A DNA stretch of 41,497 nt from Aliidiomarina sp047920995. Its GTDB lineage: Bacteria > Pseudomonadota > Gammaproteobacteria > Enterobacterales > Alteromonadaceae. How positions within the stretch are numbered: position 1 is the stretch's first letter; the number at the start of each line of letters is the position of its first letter. Shown piece after piece: positions 41,159 to 41,497 of this stretch. The translations under genes were made by a program, and so were the position numbers. The stretch is taken from contig NZ_JBLRWZ010000024.1 in the NCBI RefSeq assembly GCF_047920995.1, forward strand, positions 1 to 41,497, written 5' to 3'. Below the pieces are notes generated by a model. It searched no databases. It saw only the letters and a program-made list of their open reading frames with translations, and had not been told where the DNA came from.

Positions 41159-41497
41159 TTAATCTAGAATCTTAGATACAACACCAGCGCCTACGGTACG
41201 GCCACCTTCGCGAATTGCGAAACGTAATCCGTCATCCATTGCGATTGGTGCAATCAGTTCAACTACGAACTTGATGTTGTCACCAGGCATTACCATTTCT
41301 ACGCCTTCTGGAAGCTCTACTGCTCCAGTTACGTCTGTTGTACGGAAGTAGAACTGTGGACGGTAGCCTTTGAAGAATGGAGTATGACGTCCACCTTCTT
41401 CTTTGCTCAATACATACACTTCTGCTTCAAACTTAGTGTGTGGAGTAATTGAACCTGGCTTCGCCAATACTTGCCCACGCTGAATATCTTCACGCTT
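41159..41497 (-). CDS. tuf: Elongation factor Tu, C-terminal part (runs off window)
   Basis: The last 112 codons of EF-Tu are visible; the 5' part lies beyond the window. The sequence REDIQRGQVLAKPGSITPHT and the C-terminal domain III (GGRHTPFFKGYRPQFYFRTT; REGGRTVGAGVVSKILD) are near-invariant in proteobacteria. EF-Tu delivers aminoacyl-tRNA to the ribosome. The gene is closed by the structured terminator at 41069-41134. Whether this is tufA (after fusA) or tufB (after a tRNA cluster) cannot be told from here. Confidence 0.98.
   Translation of the reverse strand, partial: KREDIQRGQVLAKPGSITPHTKFEAEVYVLSKEEGGRHTPFFKGYRPQFYFRTTDVTGAVELPEGVEMVMPGDNIKFVVELIAPIAMDDGLRFAIREGGRTVGAGVVSKILD

Noticed and set aside
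1..41497. CRISPR array, tRNA/rRNA genes, IS elements, attachment sites or a phage defence island
   Set aside because: Searched by eye on both strands; no regularly spaced repeats, no transposase or integrase motifs, no tRNA-like cloverleaf and no defence-type genes were seen.

Overview
The window looks like the chromosome of a marine gammaproteobacterium of the Alteromonadales type, most likely Idiomarinaceae (inference from gene content: an MSHA pilus locus, the uvrA / MFS / ssb arrangement, and many lipoprotein and orphan binding-protein genes; no 16S rRNA is present to confirm it). Coding density is high. I saw no tRNA, rRNA, IS element, prophage or CRISPR array.

Layout. (1) 1-8885, minus strand: the assembly half of a mannose-sensitive haemagglutinin (MSHA) type IV pilus operon, read as mshI, a PilN-like gene, mshJ, mshK, mshL, mshM, mshN, mshE and mshG (cut by the window edge). 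Nearly every junction is a 1-4 bp stop/start overlap. MshE carries the N-terminal c-di-GMP-binding repeats of its family. (2) 9107-13436, minus: pyrC, then the macAB efflux pair. (3) 13475-15567: tdk (minus) and an unusually long adenosine deaminase (plus) diverge, each closed by a clear terminator. (4) 15588-23896: a catabolic cluster, read on the minus strand as Fe-alcohol dehydrogenase, permease of uncertain family, PAS-sigma54 activator, succinate-semialdehyde dehydrogenase (SSADH) and secreted cyclase-family hydrolase, with a porin diverging on the plus strand. The 436-bp divergent region holds two textbook sigma54 -24/-12 promoters facing outward and, between them, a perfect 13-bp inverted repeat plus further TGATGA half-sites, the expected activator sites. 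The enzymes fit oxidation of 4-hydroxybutyrate (or a related omega-hydroxy acid) through succinic semialdehyde to succinate. (5) 24011-29932, minus: a second SSADH, an NMT1-type binding lipoprotein, and a membrane HAMP-PAS-GGDEF-EAL protein (degenerate GGDEF, intact EAL), tightly packed, then a GT-A glycosyltransferase. The lipoprotein/EAL pair resembles the NspS-MbaA type of periplasmic-ligand c-di-GMP sensor. (6) 30067-36040: ssb and a YajR-like MFS transporter (minus), with uvrA and glutaminase diverging (plus). (7) 36062-41497, minus: AbgT-family transporter plus orphan binding protein, two tandem PepSY-TM proteins, a glycerophosphodiester phosphodiesterase, and the 3' end of tuf with an elaborate terminator.

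How it works together. The window pairs a c-di-GMP-responsive pilus motor with a probable c-di-GMP phosphodiesterase and its periplasmic input, and holds a self-contained, probably inducible carbon-utilisation regulon. The same 29-bp palindrome (27/29 matching) sits at the 3' ends of porin and tuf in the same transcriptional sense, suggesting a dispersed terminator-associated repeat.
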